64,000 nucleotides of DNA. Origin: Shewanella sp. Isolate13 (GTDB lineage: Bacteria; Pseudomonadota; Gammaproteobacteria; Enterobacterales; Shewanellaceae). Below the pieces are notes generated by a model. It saw only the letters and a program-made list of their open reading frames with translations. It was not told the DNA's origin and made no database searches. The stretch lies in NCBI RefSeq assembly GCF_022398325.1, contig NZ_JAKEVD010000004.1, positions 156,075-220,074 of the forward strand, given 5' to 3'. Every line of letters begins with the position of its first letter. Within the stretch, counting starts at the first letter, position 1. A program made the position numbers and the translations under genes. Shown one piece after another: positions 53,178 to 63,243 of this stretch.

Positions 53178-54362
53178 CTATACAGCTTGTCCGGCAGCCA
53201 CACCAGAGCTCCATGCCCACTGAAAGTTAAAGCCGCCAAGCCAACCACTGACATCCATCACTTCGCCGGCAAAAAATAAGCCTGGAACAGATTTAGCTTC
53301 CATGGTCTTAGACGATAATTCATCGGTGTCGACACCACCTAAGGTGACTTCAGCAGTGCGGTAACCTTCGGTGCCGTTCATCACTAATGTCCACGACTCA
53401 AGATCCACAGCGAGTTGCTCACGTTCGGCATGTACTAGTTGGTTTAGAGCCTTATTGAGCAACATCTCGTCAAATAGCACTTCGACTAAACGCTTAGGCA
53501 ACCATTGTGACAGCGCATTACGCAGGCTCTGCTTAGGGCTGGCTTCAAGTGCTTGCTGGATTTTAGCGCGCACATCTTCACCCGGTAGCAGGTTGATACT
53601 AATCGCCTCGCCAGGGTTCCAATAATTGGAGATCTGTAAAATAGCGGGGCCCGATAACCCTCTATGAGTGAATAGCAATGCCTCACTAAACTGAGTGCCA
53701 TCTTTGGCGGTAATCGTGCTCGGAACGGCGATCCCCGACAGCGGTTCGAAGCGCTGCTTTTGCTCACTATGCCAAGTAAAAGGTACAAGCCCTGCATGGG
53801 TCGACAGCACCTTTAAACCAAACTGCTGCGCAATATGGTATCCGTAAGGCGATGCACCTAGCTTTGGCATAGATAAGCCACCTGTGGCGATAACTAATGA
53901 CTCACAAGAGTAATGTTCTTTGTCAGTTTTGACTTCAAACAGACCATCGGAGTTTTTGCTTATATCACTGATTTCAGTGCGTAGCTTAATCTGCACTCCC
54001 GCCCACTCACACTCGGTAAGCAACATGGTGACGATCTCTTTGGCGGAGTCATTGCAGAACAGCTGACCGTGGTCACGTTCATGATATTCGATACCATGAC
54101 GCTCAACCAGTTCGATAAAGTCACTGGAGCGGTAACGTGCCAGTGCTGACTTTACAAAATGGCCATTGCTACAGATAAAGTTATTCGGCTCGACCTTTTG
54201 ATTAGTGAAATTACAACGGCCGCCACCACTGATCAGGATCTTACGCCCCGCTTGTTTAGCGTTATCAAGCACCAATACATCACGGCCACGGTAACCCGCA
54301 GTCGCTGCGCACATCAACCCAGCGGCTCCTGCACCAATAATGATGACGTCATGATGTTTCAC
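53178..54362 (-). CDS. BaiN/HI0933-like flavoprotein
   Basis: About 394 residues from a GTG at 54362 with an AGGAG site; the ATG at 54416 gives an implausible leader. A dinucleotide-binding GxGxxG (VIIIGAGAAGLMCAATAG) opens the protein, followed by RKILISGGGRCNFTNQK, typical of the HI0933/YhiN family, and the C-terminal GLFFAGEVMDVSGWLGGFNF. These are FAD-dependent proteins of uncertain substrate; bile-acid BaiN is one member. Single gene with a strong terminator. Confidence 0.87.
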   Translation of the reverse strand: MKHHDVIIIGAGAAGLMCAATAGYRGRDVLVLDNAKQAGRKILISGGGRCNFTNQKVEPNNFICSNGHFVKSALARYRSSDFIELVERHGIEYHERDHGQLFCNDSAKEIVTMLLTECEWAGVQIKLRTEISDISKNSDGLFEVKTDKEHYSCESLVIATGGLSMPKLGASPYGYHIAQQFGLKVLSTHAGLVPFTWHSEQKQRFEPLSGIAVPSTITAKDGTQFSEALLFTHRGLSGPAILQISNYWNPGEAISINLLPGEDVRAKIQQALEASPKQSLRNALSQWLPKRLVEVLFDEMLLNKALNQLVHAEREQLAVDLESWTLVMNGTEGYRTAEVTLGGVDTDELSSKTMEAKSVPGLFFAGEVMDVSGWLGGFNFQWAWSSGVAAGQAV

Positions 54363-54445
54363 TCGATAACTCCTAAAAACGTAACTAGCCTCAAAACTAG
54401 GGTAAGTTTTGAGCATAAAAGGGGCGCTATTTTAGCACTGTTATT

Positions 54446-54527
54446 TATACATGGAAGTATTTATCCCAACTTCGCCATGGATGGCAAGAAGTGGTAATTA
54501 TACAGGGAAGTATTTATGCCAGCTTCG
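54446..54527. repeat. 29-bp direct repeats
   Basis: TATACATGGAAGTATTTATCCCAACTTCG at 54446-54474 recurs with four changes at 54499-54527 (period 53), with an ATGGATGGCAAGAAG motif between. It resembles a dispersed intergenic element. Confidence 0.75.
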
Positions 54528-54591
54528 ACAAAAAGTGCTTTTGCCATGAGTTAAGCTGCCAACTGCCTTGATAGCTCATGTTTCACTTTGT

Positions 54592-54603
54592 CCCCCCCCC
54601 CCC
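54592..54603 (+). repeat. poly-C tract (12 bases)
   Basis: A run of 12 C lies 82 bases upstream of the small gene at 54685, in its upstream region. A homopolymer of this length is prone to slippage. Confidence 0.85.
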
Positions 54604-54684
54604 TTATTCAATAAGTCCGCATTTGATAATGTAAGAATGACTAACGATTTTTCATGGATAGATTGCTTATTAATAAGGGTTTTT

Positions 54685-54870
54685 ATGAAAGTAAGCCAAC
54701 AATTTACCTATTTAAAACGTACAGCTATTGGGGTGAATATGCTTGCCGTTCTGAGTATCTCGCTTGGCCATAGCAATGGTCTGTTCTTGCTCTTAGGGAC
54801 AATCATGTTTTGGGGGCTATTCTTGGCTACTGCGTTAGAGGAGCTTATTCAGGCACAAAGAAAGGAATAA
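54685..54870 (+). CDS. small membrane protein of unknown function
   Basis: About 61 residues from the ATG at 54685, which has an AAGGG site 6 bases upstream; a longer frame begins before the poly-C tract at 54568 and is unlikely. Two membrane helices (about 12-30 and 31-50) and a charged C-terminus (EELIQAQRKE). No family recognised. A terminator follows. Confidence 0.6.
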   Translation: MKVSQQFTYLKRTAIGVNMLAVLSISLGHSNGLFLLLGTIMFWGLFLATALEELIQAQRKE

Positions 54871-54896
54871 CTGACCTGTATTACGGTCGTGAAAAC

Positions 54897-54922
54897 AAAA
54901 AACCGAAGCTAGGCTTCGGTTT
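54897..54922. terminator. bidirectional terminator
   Basis: AAAACCGAAGC / GCTTCGGTTTT stem with a 3-base loop between the small membrane protein gene and the gpsA stop. Confidence 0.85.
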
Positions 54923-54962
54923 TCAATCAACTCAATAAGTTGCTCTGTCTAATAGTTAAAAA

Positions 54963-55982
54963 CTACTCTGCCGACGATGTCTCAGACTTTTGCTCACGGC
55001 TGAGTAGCTCTTTCGCTGCATCAACTGGTGACTTGCCTTTATACAAGACTTGATAAACCTGTTCGGTGATTGGCATCTCGACGCCTAAACGCTTAGCCAG
55101 CGTGTAGACCTCTTTAGTGTTGCGATACCCTTCAACCACTTGACCAATCTCATCTTGCGCGGTTTCAACATCTGAGCCTTTGCCCAATGCTAAACCGAAG
55201 CGACGATTGCGTGATTGGTTATCGGTACAAGTCAGTACCAAGTCACCAAGACCCGCCATGCCCATAAAGGTTGAACCTTGAGCACCTAATGCTTCACCAA
55301 GTCGAGTCAGCTCAACGAGGCCGCGAGTGATCAGTGCGGTACGCGCATTGGCACCAAAACCGATACCGTCAGACAGACCTGCGCCAATCGCGATAACGTT
55401 TTTAACTGCGCCGCCAAGCTGCAGACCAATAAAGTCATCGTTAGCATAAACGCGCAAACGCTTAGGGCTATGCAGTAATTCGACTAGGTCTTTAGTGAAC
55501 AGTGGGTCGGTACCCGCTATCGAAATCGCTGTCGGCATGCCAGCAGCAAGCTCTTTAGCAAACGTCGGCCCCGATAATACGGCTAGTGGATACTCATCGC
55601 CTAACACTTCGCGAGCAACATCTTGTATTAAACGGCCAGTCTCAGGCTCTAGGCCTTTGGTCGCCCAAACAATACGAGAGTCTTTACGCAGCAGCGGTTT
55701 GGCTTGGTTCAGCACTAAACCAAAAACATGACTAGGCACAACTACTAGCACATTGTTAGATGCAGCTAATGCCGTCGCTAAGTCAGCCTCTGGAATTAAT
55801 AGGTCTGGTAATGGAATACCCGGTAAAAACGCTTCGTTAGACTTGTCGTTTATCAGGTTTTCTATGTGCTCGGGTTCGTGGCCCCAAAGCATGGTTCTGT
55901 GGCCATTGCTTGCTAAAGAAATGGCAAGGGCGGTCCCGTAAGAGCCCGCCCCCAGTACCGTAATGTCGGCAGTGTTTTTCAT
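54963..55982 (-). CDS. gpsA: glycerol-3-phosphate dehydrogenase [NAD(P)+]
   Basis: About 339 residues from the ATG at 55982, the family-length start; the longer frame overlaps secB. GpsA reduces dihydroxyacetone phosphate to sn-glycerol-3-phosphate for phospholipid synthesis. Motifs: [20 protein letters not shown] (NAD-binding), [40 protein letters not shown] and [20 protein letters not shown]. It follows secB by 4 bases, the classic secB-gpsA pair. Confidence 0.96.
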   Translation of the reverse strand: MKNTADITVLGAGSYGTALAISLASNGHRTMLWGHEPEHIENLINDKSNEAFLPGIPLPDLLIPEADLATALAASNNVLVVVPSHVFGLVLNQAKPLLRKDSRIVWATKGLEPETGRLIQDVAREVLGDEYPLAVLSGPTFAKELAAGMPTAISIAGTDPLFTKDLVELLHSPKRLRVYANDDFIGLQLGGAVKNVIAIGAGLSDGIGFGANARTALITRGLVELTRLGEALGAQGSTFMGMAGLGDLVLTCTDNQSRNRRFGLALGKGSDVETAQDEIGQVVEGYRNTKEVYTLAKRLGVEMPITEQVYQVLYKGKSPVDAAKELLSREQKSETSSAE

Positions 55983-55986
55983 GCTA

Positions 55987-56472
55987 TTAAGCGTTAGCTT
56001 CTTCTGCTGGAGCTTCAGCTGCTGCAGCTTGACGCTGTTGAACATACTGAGCAAATAATGCGTCAAAGTTAACTGGCGCTAGGTTTAGTTGTGGGAAAGT
56101 ACCACGGCTTACTAGGCTGCCAATTGCTTCGCGAGCATATGGGAAAAGAACGTTAGGGCAGTATGCACCTAGAGAGTGAGCTAGCTGCTGTTCAGTTAGA
56201 CCAGCGATAGCGAAGATACCCGCTTGCTGAACTTCACATAGGAAAGCAGTTTCTTCACCGTTTTTAGCTGTAACAGTCAAAGACAGTACAACTTCATATA
56301 CGTCATCAGATAGTTTGTTGCTGCGAGTATCTAGATCAAGCTTAACTTCTGGGTTCCACTCTTTCTGGAAAACAGCTGGGCTGTTTGGTGTTTCAAAAGA
56401 GATATCTTTTGTGTAAACACGTTGAATGTTGAATTGTGGACCTTGTTGTTCGTTGTTTGCTACTTCAGACAT
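55987..56472 (-). CDS. secB: protein-export chaperone SecB
   Basis: A protein of 161 residues. SecB holds precursor proteins unfolded and delivers them to SecA. Seen: [20 protein letters not shown] at the N-terminus, [40 protein letters not shown] and [20 protein letters not shown] near the C-terminus, and an Ala/Glu-rich tail. Co-transcribed with gpsA. Confidence 0.96.
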   Translation of the reverse strand: MSEVANNEQQGPQFNIQRVYTKDISFETPNSPAVFQKEWNPEVKLDLDTRSNKLSDDVYEVVLSLTVTAKNGEETAFLCEVQQAGIFAIAGLTEQQLAHSLGAYCPNVLFPYAREAIGSLVSRGTFPQLNLAPVNFDALFAQYVQQRQAAAAEAPAEEANA

Positions 56473-56717
56473 ACTATCCTACCTTAAAAAAATGTTAATG
56501 AGGCTACTTCAAAAGAGCCAGTCTCAGGGCTTTGCAAGCTTGGTATGGAAACCTAGTTTGCTATCCCGGTTTTTAATTTATTTAGTCAACAGACGCTTTT
56601 TAGGAGGGAACTCGCCCTCAGTTCAATGCTGGTAACCACAATAAGTTGAGAGCTAACACTCTAATCAATTACTCAACAAAAAAGCAATGGCTACACTAAC
56701 ACTTCAATCTTTCACTT

Positions 56718-57152
56718 CTATCTTTTGCTTTTTGAAACAGGCAAGTTATTTGACTGCCATTCACCCATACCACCTTTCAGGTTGCTCACGTTTTCAAAAC
56801 CGTGCTTAACCATCAGTTGAGCAGCTTGAGACGAAGTCATGCCAGCGTTGCATACCATTATAATGGGACTGGCTTTTGAGTTTTCAAGGGTTTTAAGCTG
56901 ATTATTTTTTATATCGGCTAGCGGAACGTTGATAGCGCCAACGATATGACCCTTCTTAAACTCTTCTTTGCCGCGCACATCGACTACTTTGGCGTCTTGC
57001 TTGTTGATCATCATAGTCGCTTCTTGATGATTGACATTTTTTACTTTAGAAACGCTTGTCTTAATCGTTATGACGATAACACCGATAAACAAACCAACCC
57101 AAGCTACGCTTAACATAGGGTTAGCTTTAAAAAATTCCATATATTCTTGCAT
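56718..57152 (-). CDS. YibN-like membrane-anchored rhodanese
   Basis: A protein of 144 residues: an N-terminal membrane helix (about 13-31) and a single rhodanese domain with VVDVRGKEEFKKGHIVGAIN and the active-site Cys C101 in IIMVCNAGMTSSQAAQLMV. This is the YibN type, which usually precedes secB. It has a loose C-terminal tail ending NNLPVSKSKR. Substrate unknown; a thiosulfate or persulfide carrier role is typical. No grxC-like frame lies between it and secB. Confidence 0.88.
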   Translation of the reverse strand: MQEYMEFFKANPMLSVAWVGLFIGVIVITIKTSVSKVKNVNHQEATMMINKQDAKVVDVRGKEEFKKGHIVGAINVPLADIKNNQLKTLENSKASPIIMVCNAGMTSSQAAQLMVKHGFENVSNLKGGMGEWQSNNLPVSKSKR

Positions 57153-57390
57153 CGTTACTGCCTACTATTTTTAGGGCCAAATATAATGAGGGCACAGAGT
57201 ATACCATTGCTTCAGGCAGAATACAGAATGTTAGTCACGCTTGTAGAGATAGAGCAGCCTTGAAAGCGCTTCGATCAGGCAATTCGATAACGGCAATCTG
57301 GGTAAATAACTTTATACCCGACCATAATTGGTAGTAATATTTAACCAATTCCGATTTAAATCTTATTTTTTTAAACTTAAAGGTACTACC

Positions 57391-58935
57391 ATGACGACAC
57401 GCAAACGCCCGTTGGCATTGCTGATCCTCGATGGCTGGGGTTACCGTGAAAACACTCAGAAAAATGCTGTTTTTCATGCCAATACGCCCGTTCTTGATCA
57501 GTTAAATGCGACATATCCAAACAGTTTAATTTCAGGTTCAGGTATCGATGTAGGCCTACCCGATGGTCAGATGGGTAACTCTGAGGTCGGACATATCAAT
57601 ATTGGCTCTGGCCGTATCGTCTACCAAGAACTCACTCGCATCAGTAAGTCTATCGACGATGGAGAGTTTGATAGCAATCCTGCACTGACTGCTGCGGTAG
57701 ACGCCGCAATCAAAGCCGATGGTGCGGTGCACATCATGGGTCTCTTATCTCCAGGTGGCGTTCACAGTCACCAAGATCATATCGAAGCCATGTGCCGCCT
57801 TGCGGTAAAGCGTGGTGCTAAAAAAGTGTATCTACATGCCTTTTTAGATGGTCGCGATACACCACCTCGCAGCGCAAAGCCTGAACTGGCACATTTTGAA
57901 GCGCTATTTAACACCTTAGGTACGGGTCAAGTCGCCTCTATCATTGGCCGTTACTACGCTATGGATCGAGATAACCGCTGGGATCGCGTCTCTCAAGCTT
58001 ACGAGCTGATCACCGAAGGTAAGAGCCTACACCAAGCAGCCAATGCGGTTGAAGCTATCGAAGCCGCTTACGCTCGTGATGAAAACGATGAGTTTGTTGC
58101 TAGCACAGCGATTCCTGATGCACAGGGAAAGATAGCTAAACTTGAAGATAATGATGCACTTATCTTCATGAACTTCCGTGCCGATCGCGCCCGCCAAATC
58201 ACCCGCAGCTTTGTTGATAGCGACTTCGATGGCTTCGAACGAGCTGTAACACCTAAGATCAACTTCGTAATGCTGACCGAATACGCCGCCGACATTAACG
58301 CCGCAATTGCTTATCCGTCGAGCGACTTAGTGAACACCTTAGGCGAGACCTTACAGAACCGCGATCTGACACAGCTACGTATCTCTGAAACAGAAAAGTA
58401 TGCTCATGTGACTTTCTTCTTCAACGGCGGCAAAGAGGAGCCATTCAAGGGCGAAGATCGCATTCTGGTTCAATCTCCGAAAGTGGCAACCTACGACCTT
58501 CAGCCTGAGATGAGCTCAACAGAGCTTACCGACAAACTCGTTGCAGCCATTGAGTCTACAGAATATGACGTGATCATCTGTAATTATCCTAATGGTGACA
58601 TGGTAGGTCATACCGGTAACTTCGATGCTGCGGTTAAAGCCTGTGAAGCGGTCGATAGCTGTATTGGCCGAGTCGTTGAAGCACTAGAGAAAGTCGGAGG
58701 CGAATGCTTGATTACAGCCGACCACGGTAATGCCGAGCAGATGACCGATGAGAAAACGGGGCAAGCTCATACTGCCCATACTAGCGAGCTAGTACCACTC
58801 ATCTATGTCGGACGTGACGCAGAGATAGAAAAAGGCGGACGTTTAAGTGATTTAGCGCCGACTATGTTAACCTTGATGGGACAACAAGTGCCTGCAGAGA
58901 TGACAGGTCGCTCGATAATAAAACTCAAAGAGTAA
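57391..58935 (+). CDS. gpmM: 2,3-bisphosphoglycerate-independent phosphoglycerate mutase
   Basis: About 514 residues from the ATG at 57391 (AAAGGTA site), the family length. Interconverts 3- and 2-phosphoglycerate with two Mn2+ ions. Motifs: [14 protein letters not shown] (metal), [17 protein letters not shown] with the phosphorylated Ser, [49 protein letters not shown] and [18 protein letters not shown] (metal). It heads a plus-strand run with envC, ctpA and the deacetylase. Confidence 0.96.
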   Translation: MTTRKRPLALLILDGWGYRENTQKNAVFHANTPVLDQLNATYPNSLISGSGIDVGLPDGQMGNSEVGHINIGSGRIVYQELTRISKSIDDGEFDSNPALTAAVDAAIKADGAVHIMGLLSPGGVHSHQDHIEAMCRLAVKRGAKKVYLHAFLDGRDTPPRSAKPELAHFEALFNTLGTGQVASIIGRYYAMDRDNRWDRVSQAYELITEGKSLHQAANAVEAIEAAYARDENDEFVASTAIPDAQGKIAKLEDNDALIFMNFRADRARQITRSFVDSDFDGFERAVTPKINFVMLTEYAADINAAIAYPSSDLVNTLGETLQNRDLTQLRISETEKYAHVTFFFNGGKEEPFKGEDRILVQSPKVATYDLQPEMSSTELTDKLVAAIESTEYDVIICNYPNGDMVGHTGNFDAAVKACEAVDSCIGRVVEALEKVGGECLITADHGNAEQMTDEKTGQAHTAHTSELVPLIYVGRDAEIEKGGRLSDLAPTMLTLMGQQVPAEMTGRSIIKLKE

Positions 58936-58945
58936 GAGTTAACAA

Positions 58946-60079
58946 TTGAACATTCGATTTTTTATCAAAGCCAGCATTATTGCTGGCTTTCTATCACTTC
59001 CTTTAATGGTACATGCGACCGATCTTGAGCGTCGCCAGTCTGAGCTAAAATCGATTCAAGCCCAGATTAACAAGCAGCAGTCGGCTGTAAAAAATACCAA
59101 TAAACAGAGGGAGCAATTGATCTCTCTATTGAAAGATGATGAAAAAGCGATTGCTCGAGCTGCAAAAAAAGTCAATCACACTAGACAGGACTTAGCACAA
59201 ACCGACAAAAAAATTGCCGAGCTAGACGCCAAACAGGTCCAATTAAATAAGTTAAAAACGGCGCAACAGAAGTCTCTCTCAAATCAACTCGCGAGTGCCT
59301 ATTTAGCAGGTAATCACGATTACACCAAGATGCTGTTAAACCAACAGTCTCCGGCCAGTATCGAGCGACTACTGGCCTATTACCAGTATCTTAATAAAGC
59401 CCGCATGGAGTCTATTAATCAGTTACAAACCACCCTGAAAGAGCTGGATGAAGTTCAAGCTAAGCAGCAAGAACAGCAGAGACGACTCAATAAACTGGTG
59501 CTTGAACAGCAGCAGCAAGCTAAAAAGCTAACCCAAGAACAGTCCCAGAGACAGAATACCCTTACCCAGTTACAAAGAACATTAAACAGTAGCGGTGCTA
59601 AGCTAGAGCAGCTTCAAATTGAAGAGGCCAGCCTAAAACGAGTAGTCGAACAAGCGCTGACGGCAATGAAGAATAACCCATCATATGAGGGTTTATCGAG
59701 CCGCAACAAACTCAAATGGCCAGCTAACGGACGCATAAGATCAGCCTTTGGCAGCAAGCGTTCAGGGCAAGTGAAATGGAAAGGTGTCATCATTTCAGCC
59801 GCAGAAGGTCAAAATGTTAACGCAATTGCAGGCGGCAAGGTTATTTATGCCGACTGGCTACGTGGCTTTGGTATGGTTTTAGTCGTCGATCACGGTAAAG
59901 GATATATGAGTCTATATGGCCATGCACAAGCATTACTTAAGAGTGCTGGTGACTCAGTGAGTAAAGGCGAGCCTGTCGCATTGGTCGGACGTTCGGGTGG
60001 ACAGACAGAGCCTGGCCTATACTTTGAGGTAAGGCACAAGGGGCAAGCTGTCGATCCAGCAAGGTATTGCAAACGTTAG
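58946..60079 (+). CDS. envC: murein hydrolase activator EnvC
   Basis: A protein of 377 residues from a TTG at 58946, 10 bases after gpmM. A signal peptide (about 1-25, to VHAT), a long coiled coil (about 25-235; Gln-rich, typical of EnvC), and a C-terminal LytM/M23-like domain (about 255-377) with KWPANGRIRSAFGSKRSGQV and LVVDHGKGYMSLYGHAQALL. EnvC LytM is a non-catalytic activator of amidases AmiA and AmiB at the septum. Translationally near ctpA. Confidence 0.93.
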   Translation: MNIRFFIKASIIAGFLSLPLMVHATDLERRQSELKSIQAQINKQQSAVKNTNKQREQLISLLKDDEKAIARAAKKVNHTRQDLAQTDKKIAELDAKQVQLNKLKTAQQKSLSNQLASAYLAGNHDYTKMLLNQQSPASIERLLAYYQYLNKARMESINQLQTTLKELDEVQAKQQEQQRRLNKLVLEQQQQAKKLTQEQSQRQNTLTQLQRTLNSSGAKLEQLQIEEASLKRVVEQALTAMKNNPSYEGLSSRNKLKWPANGRIRSAFGSKRSGQVKWKGVIISAAEGQNVNAIAGGKVIYADWLRGFGMVLVVDHGKGYMSLYGHAQALLKSAGDSVSKGEPVALVGRSGGQTEPGLYFEVRHKGQAVDPARYCKR

Positions 60080-60113
60080 ACTCCATAACCCCTTTAAGAT
60101 ATAAGGGGTTAAT

Positions 60114-61319
60114 ATGTCACAGTGCATTCGTTACTTTTGCTGTCTTGCAGCCGGATTAGCATTAGGGTTATCGATTACTCTATCTGGGCAAGAGCATACT
60201 CAAGAATACAAGTCTCACTTAAGCTACCCAGTGCTTCTCGATATCATCGACACCATTGAGACCTACTACGTACAAAAACTCACCGAAGATGAGCTTATAG
60301 AGGCTGCTATCGAAGGCATCTTCAATAAGCTCGATCCCTACTCAAGCTTCCTTGATAAACAAACCTTCGCCAGCATGCAGGAGATTAACAATGGCGAATA
60401 TTTTGGTTTTGGTGTCGAAATTGCAACCGATAATGACCAAATAACCATAGTGACGCCCTTTGCTGAGTCACCCGCAGAAGCGGCTGGCATTAAACCTGGC
60501 GATCGCGTCATCAAACTCAACAAGCAATGGGTTAAAGCAGATAAACTAGAGAGCATTCTCGATGAGATTAAGCAGCATAGCTTAAATAACCTTCCGATTG
60601 AGCTTGAAATGGTGAGAGCCAACTCAGACGTTCATTACTCCGTTACTCTCAAGCCAAGCCTTATCGCGATCAACCCTATAGAAGCGGAGATTCTAGATAA
60701 CAACATAGGCTACATCCGCCTCTCTAGCTTTCAAGAAAACTCCACTCAAGAACTAGTGAAGCAACTTTCTCTCTGGCAACCCAAAGAACTGAATGGGATC
60801 ATACTCGATTTACGGAATAACCCTGGCGGGTTGCTGGATCAAGCTATAACTATCGCCGATCTGTTCCTAGATAAAGGCCGCATCGTGGCGACAGAAGGGC
60901 GCTTCTTCGACGCAAATTCAGACTATTACGCCTCACCACAAACCATGGCAACCAATATCCCCATGACCGTATTAATCAATAAGGGCTCAGCTTCTGCCTC
61001 TGAAGTCCTCGCTGCAGCATTGCAAGATAATGGCCGTGCCCAATTAATTGGGCAAACCAGCTTTGGTAAGGGAACCATACAAAGCCTTATCCCAACCCTG
61101 ATGGATGGCAACGCGATAAAACTCACCATCGCCAAATACACCACCCCAAATGGTAATGACATACACTCAAAAGGTATTGAACCAGATATAAAAATTGAAC
61201 TTGATGCTGTATCAGAAGATGAAAGTATGCCTATAATCGACACAAATTCACTCCGTGAGTCTGTTGCTAAAGACAAACTAGTCAACTCAGCGATTGCATG
61301 GATTAAGGCTGAAAAATAA
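60114..61319 (+). CDS. S41 carboxy-terminal processing peptidase (CtpA-like)
   Basis: A protein of 401 residues with a leader (about 1-25), a helical bundle, a PDZ domain (about 95-180; FGVEIATDNDQITIVTPFAE and AGIKPGDRVIKLN) and an S41 protease core with catalytic S294 in NKGSASASEVLAA and K319 in QTSFGKGTIQS, 25 residues apart as in other family members. It clips C-termini of periplasmic proteins, in many bacteria cell-wall hydrolases, which fits its place after envC. Confidence 0.92.
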   Translation: MSQCIRYFCCLAAGLALGLSITLSGQEHTQEYKSHLSYPVLLDIIDTIETYYVQKLTEDELIEAAIEGIFNKLDPYSSFLDKQTFASMQEINNGEYFGFGVEIATDNDQITIVTPFAESPAEAAGIKPGDRVIKLNKQWVKADKLESILDEIKQHSLNNLPIELEMVRANSDVHYSVTLKPSLIAINPIEAEILDNNIGYIRLSSFQENSTQELVKQLSLWQPKELNGIILDLRNNPGGLLDQAITIADLFLDKGRIVATEGRFFDANSDYYASPQTMATNIPMTVLINKGSASASEVLAAALQDNGRAQLIGQTSFGKGTIQSLIPTLMDGNAIKLTIAKYTTPNGNDIHSKGIEPDIKIELDAVSEDESMPIIDTNSLRESVAKDKLVNSAIAWIKAEK

Positions 61320-61325
61320 CAACCA

Positions 61326-62081
61326 GTGCGCTATTTCCTATTATTACTCTTTCTACTGTTACCGAGCGCTAGTGTATTCGCCAGCAAAATAGCCATCATC
61401 ATTGACGATATTGGATATCGTCAATCTGATAAGGCTGTGCTGAGCCTACCTTCGAATATCACTCTTTCAATATTGCCACATACCCCTTTAGGTAAGAGCC
61501 TAGCTTCCGAAGCCTATCATCAAGGCAATGAAATATTGGTCCATCTGCCGATGCAAGCGCTAAATGGTAAAGCGATTGGTCCTGGCGCCTTAACAAATGC
61601 AATGGAAGAAGCGGAGTTCAAGTCACAGCTAAAGGACTCTATTACCAGTGTGCCCTATGCCAGCGGGGCTAATAATCATATGGGCAGTTTACTTACGCAG
61701 TTAGATGATCCGATGCGTTGGGTAATGGAATCGCTGCAGCAACACAATATTTACTTTATCGATAGTATGACCACCAAATACACCCGAGCGGGCGCCATGG
61801 CTGAAACTATCGGGATACCGTTACTCAGAAGAGAGATATTTTTAGATAATGACCGCTCACAAGCTGGATTAGAGAAACAGTTTCAACATGCCATTTCATT
61901 AGCACATGAAAAAAGTAATATCGTGGTGATCGCCCACCCCTACCCTGAAACAATTAGCTTTCTGATAGCAAACTTACACAGGTTGGCAAACGAGGAGATT
62001 GAGCTGGTGCACACGTCGCAATTGCTACCGCAACGCGTGAACGCAAAAATATCGGCTAAGCGGGTGTTACTGCAGGATTGA
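61326..62081 (+). CDS. YibQ-like divergent polysaccharide deacetylase family protein
   Basis: A protein of 251 residues from a GTG at 61326, 6 bases after the ctpA stop. Signal peptide (about 1-19), then a barrel of the divergent polysaccharide deacetylase family: IAIIIDDIGYRQSDKAVLSL, NITLSILPHTPLGKSLASEA, EILVHLPMQALNGKAIGPGA, NNHMGSLLTQLDDPMRWVME, and VVIAHPYPETISFLIANLHR. The D-D and H residues of the metal site are visible. It overlaps the convergent nsrR gene by 15 bases. Substrate unknown, presumably cell-wall glycan. Confidence 0.87.
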   Translation: MRYFLLLLFLLLPSASVFASKIAIIIDDIGYRQSDKAVLSLPSNITLSILPHTPLGKSLASEAYHQGNEILVHLPMQALNGKAIGPGALTNAMEEAEFKSQLKDSITSVPYASGANNHMGSLLTQLDDPMRWVMESLQQHNIYFIDSMTTKYTRAGAMAETIGIPLLRREIFLDNDRSQAGLEKQFQHAISLAHEKSNIVVIAHPYPETISFLIANLHRLANEEIELVHTSQLLPQRVNAKISAKRVLLQD

Positions 62082-62516
62082 GATAGACAGATCAGGCAAC
62101 AGCGACTTAAGCTCCTGTTTGTTGGTCACGATCATATCTAAGGTGTAACCATCTAATACCGCTAAATAGGCATCAACGGCATCACCTAATACGCCTTTAA
62201 GCTTACAAGCAGGTGTAAATAAACAGTAAGGCTTACTACAATCGATTGGCGCTAAAGAGTTTTCTAGAGCACGCACGACTTGGCCAATGTTTATTTCAGC
62301 TGCAGGCTTTGCGAGTCTAAAGCCGCCGCTCTTGCCACGAATCGTTTGCAAATACCCAAGTTTACCTAAGTGATGAACAACCTTAGAGATATGGTTTGCC
62401 GACAGATCAAACACTTCCGTGATCTCTGAAATACGGAAAAGCGACTCACGCTCAGAATGCAATGCCAAATACATTAGCGTTCTTAAACCATAATCTGTAT
62501 AACGAGTTAACTGCAT
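62067..62516 (-). CDS. nsrR: nitric-oxide-sensing Rrf2 regulator NsrR
   Basis: A protein of 149 residues. N-terminal helix-turn-helix (MQLTRYTDYGLRTLMYLALH and DLSANHISKVVHHLGKLGYL) and cluster ligands C93, C98, C104 (IDCSKPYCLFTPACKL), the spacing of NsrR with its NO-reactive [4Fe-4S] or [2Fe-2S] cluster. It represses NO-detoxification genes until NO disrupts the cluster. No hmp or other targets are in the window. Confidence 0.92.
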   Translation of the reverse strand: MQLTRYTDYGLRTLMYLALHSERESLFRISEITEVFDLSANHISKVVHHLGKLGYLQTIRGKSGGFRLAKPAAEINIGQVVRALENSLAPIDCSKPYCLFTPACKLKGVLGDAVDAYLAVLDGYTLDMIVTNKQELKSLLPDLSISILQ

Positions 62517-62566
62517 TGATTAACAATCCGTAAAATAAGTATATAAAGAGATCTCTAAAGGTATTA

Positions 62567-62821
62567 TCAAGCGCTGGTAGCCGTTTCTAGAGAGCTAATT
62601 AACCACAAAGCCTCAGTATCAGTCTTACCACAAACATCCTCTGTAGCCGCAAATAAACCGCATACAGCTGGGCGTTCTGCTTGCCCGAACAGTTTACACA
62701 AGTTGTTATCATCTAGCTGTATACATCTAACCCCAGCAGGCTTTCCATCGGGCATCCCAGGGATGCTAGTGGTAATAGATGGCGCAATACAACAAGCACC
62801 GCAGCCTAAACGACAATTCAT
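62567..62821 (-). CDS. YkgJ family cysteine-cluster protein
   Basis: A protein of 84 residues with the family cysteine pattern: CRLGCGACCIAPSIT, RCIQLDDNNLCKLFG and PAVCGLFAATEDVCG. YkgJ/UPF0153 members are small proteins thought to bind Fe-S or zinc; the function is unknown. It lies 50 bases upstream of nsrR on the same strand and may be co-transcribed with it. Confidence 0.85.
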   Translation of the reverse strand: MNCRLGCGACCIAPSITTSIPGMPDGKPAGVRCIQLDDNNLCKLFGQAERPAVCGLFAATEDVCGKTDTEALWLISSLETATSA

Positions 62822-62996
62822 GTTCTTACCTTAACTTGTACAACGCACATTATATCTCTATCAGCTCATAGAGGGTTGTGCAACATCACATACTATACAG
62901 CAAGCTGGTAGTTAGTTTGTTGATCCGTGATCAGTGTATACACTTTCTATTGAACTTTTTACAAAAACTAGACCTAACGTCCATCAAAACGAAAAA

Positions 62997-63020
62997 AAGC
63001 CTCATCTTTCGATGAGGCTT
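62997..63020 (-). terminator. terminator hairpin, module 1
   Basis: AAGCCTCATC / GATGAGGCTT with loop TTTC; first of three similar hairpins in the rrn tail, with A-runs giving T-runs on the minus strand. Confidence 0.75.
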
Positions 63021-63066
63021 TCTTCTTAATGTTTGTGGGTGAGTACAACGATAGCTGTAAGCTTAC

Positions 63067-63185
63067 GAACCCGCGCCCCCGGCGTAACAGGCCGCTTTCT
63101 TTTTAAAAGAGTCTAAAAGCTCCATGGATGGAGCAAATGCTAGAGATTGTCTGGAACAATTTCGGTCCAACTGAGCTATCGCTCC
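63067..63185 (-). pseudogene. decayed tRNA-Asp copy
   Basis: The segment GAACCCGCG-CCCCCGGCGTAACAGGCCG (63067-63094) matches the anticodon/T-arm half of the intact tRNA-Asp, and CCAACTGAGCTATCGCTCC (63167-63185) matches its acceptor/D-arm half. About 70 bases with a GCTCCAT/ATGGAGC hairpin split the two halves. The 3' end is missing, so it cannot make a normal tRNA. Confidence 0.8.
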
Positions 63186-63243
63186 TTTAGCAAACTGCTT
63201 ACGCATTTCGATTTGATTTTCCCTTTGAAACACGCATACGAAA

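Noticed and set aside
63067..63185. A functional second tRNA-Asp
   Set aside because: The halves are separated by about 70 bases and the 3' end is missing.
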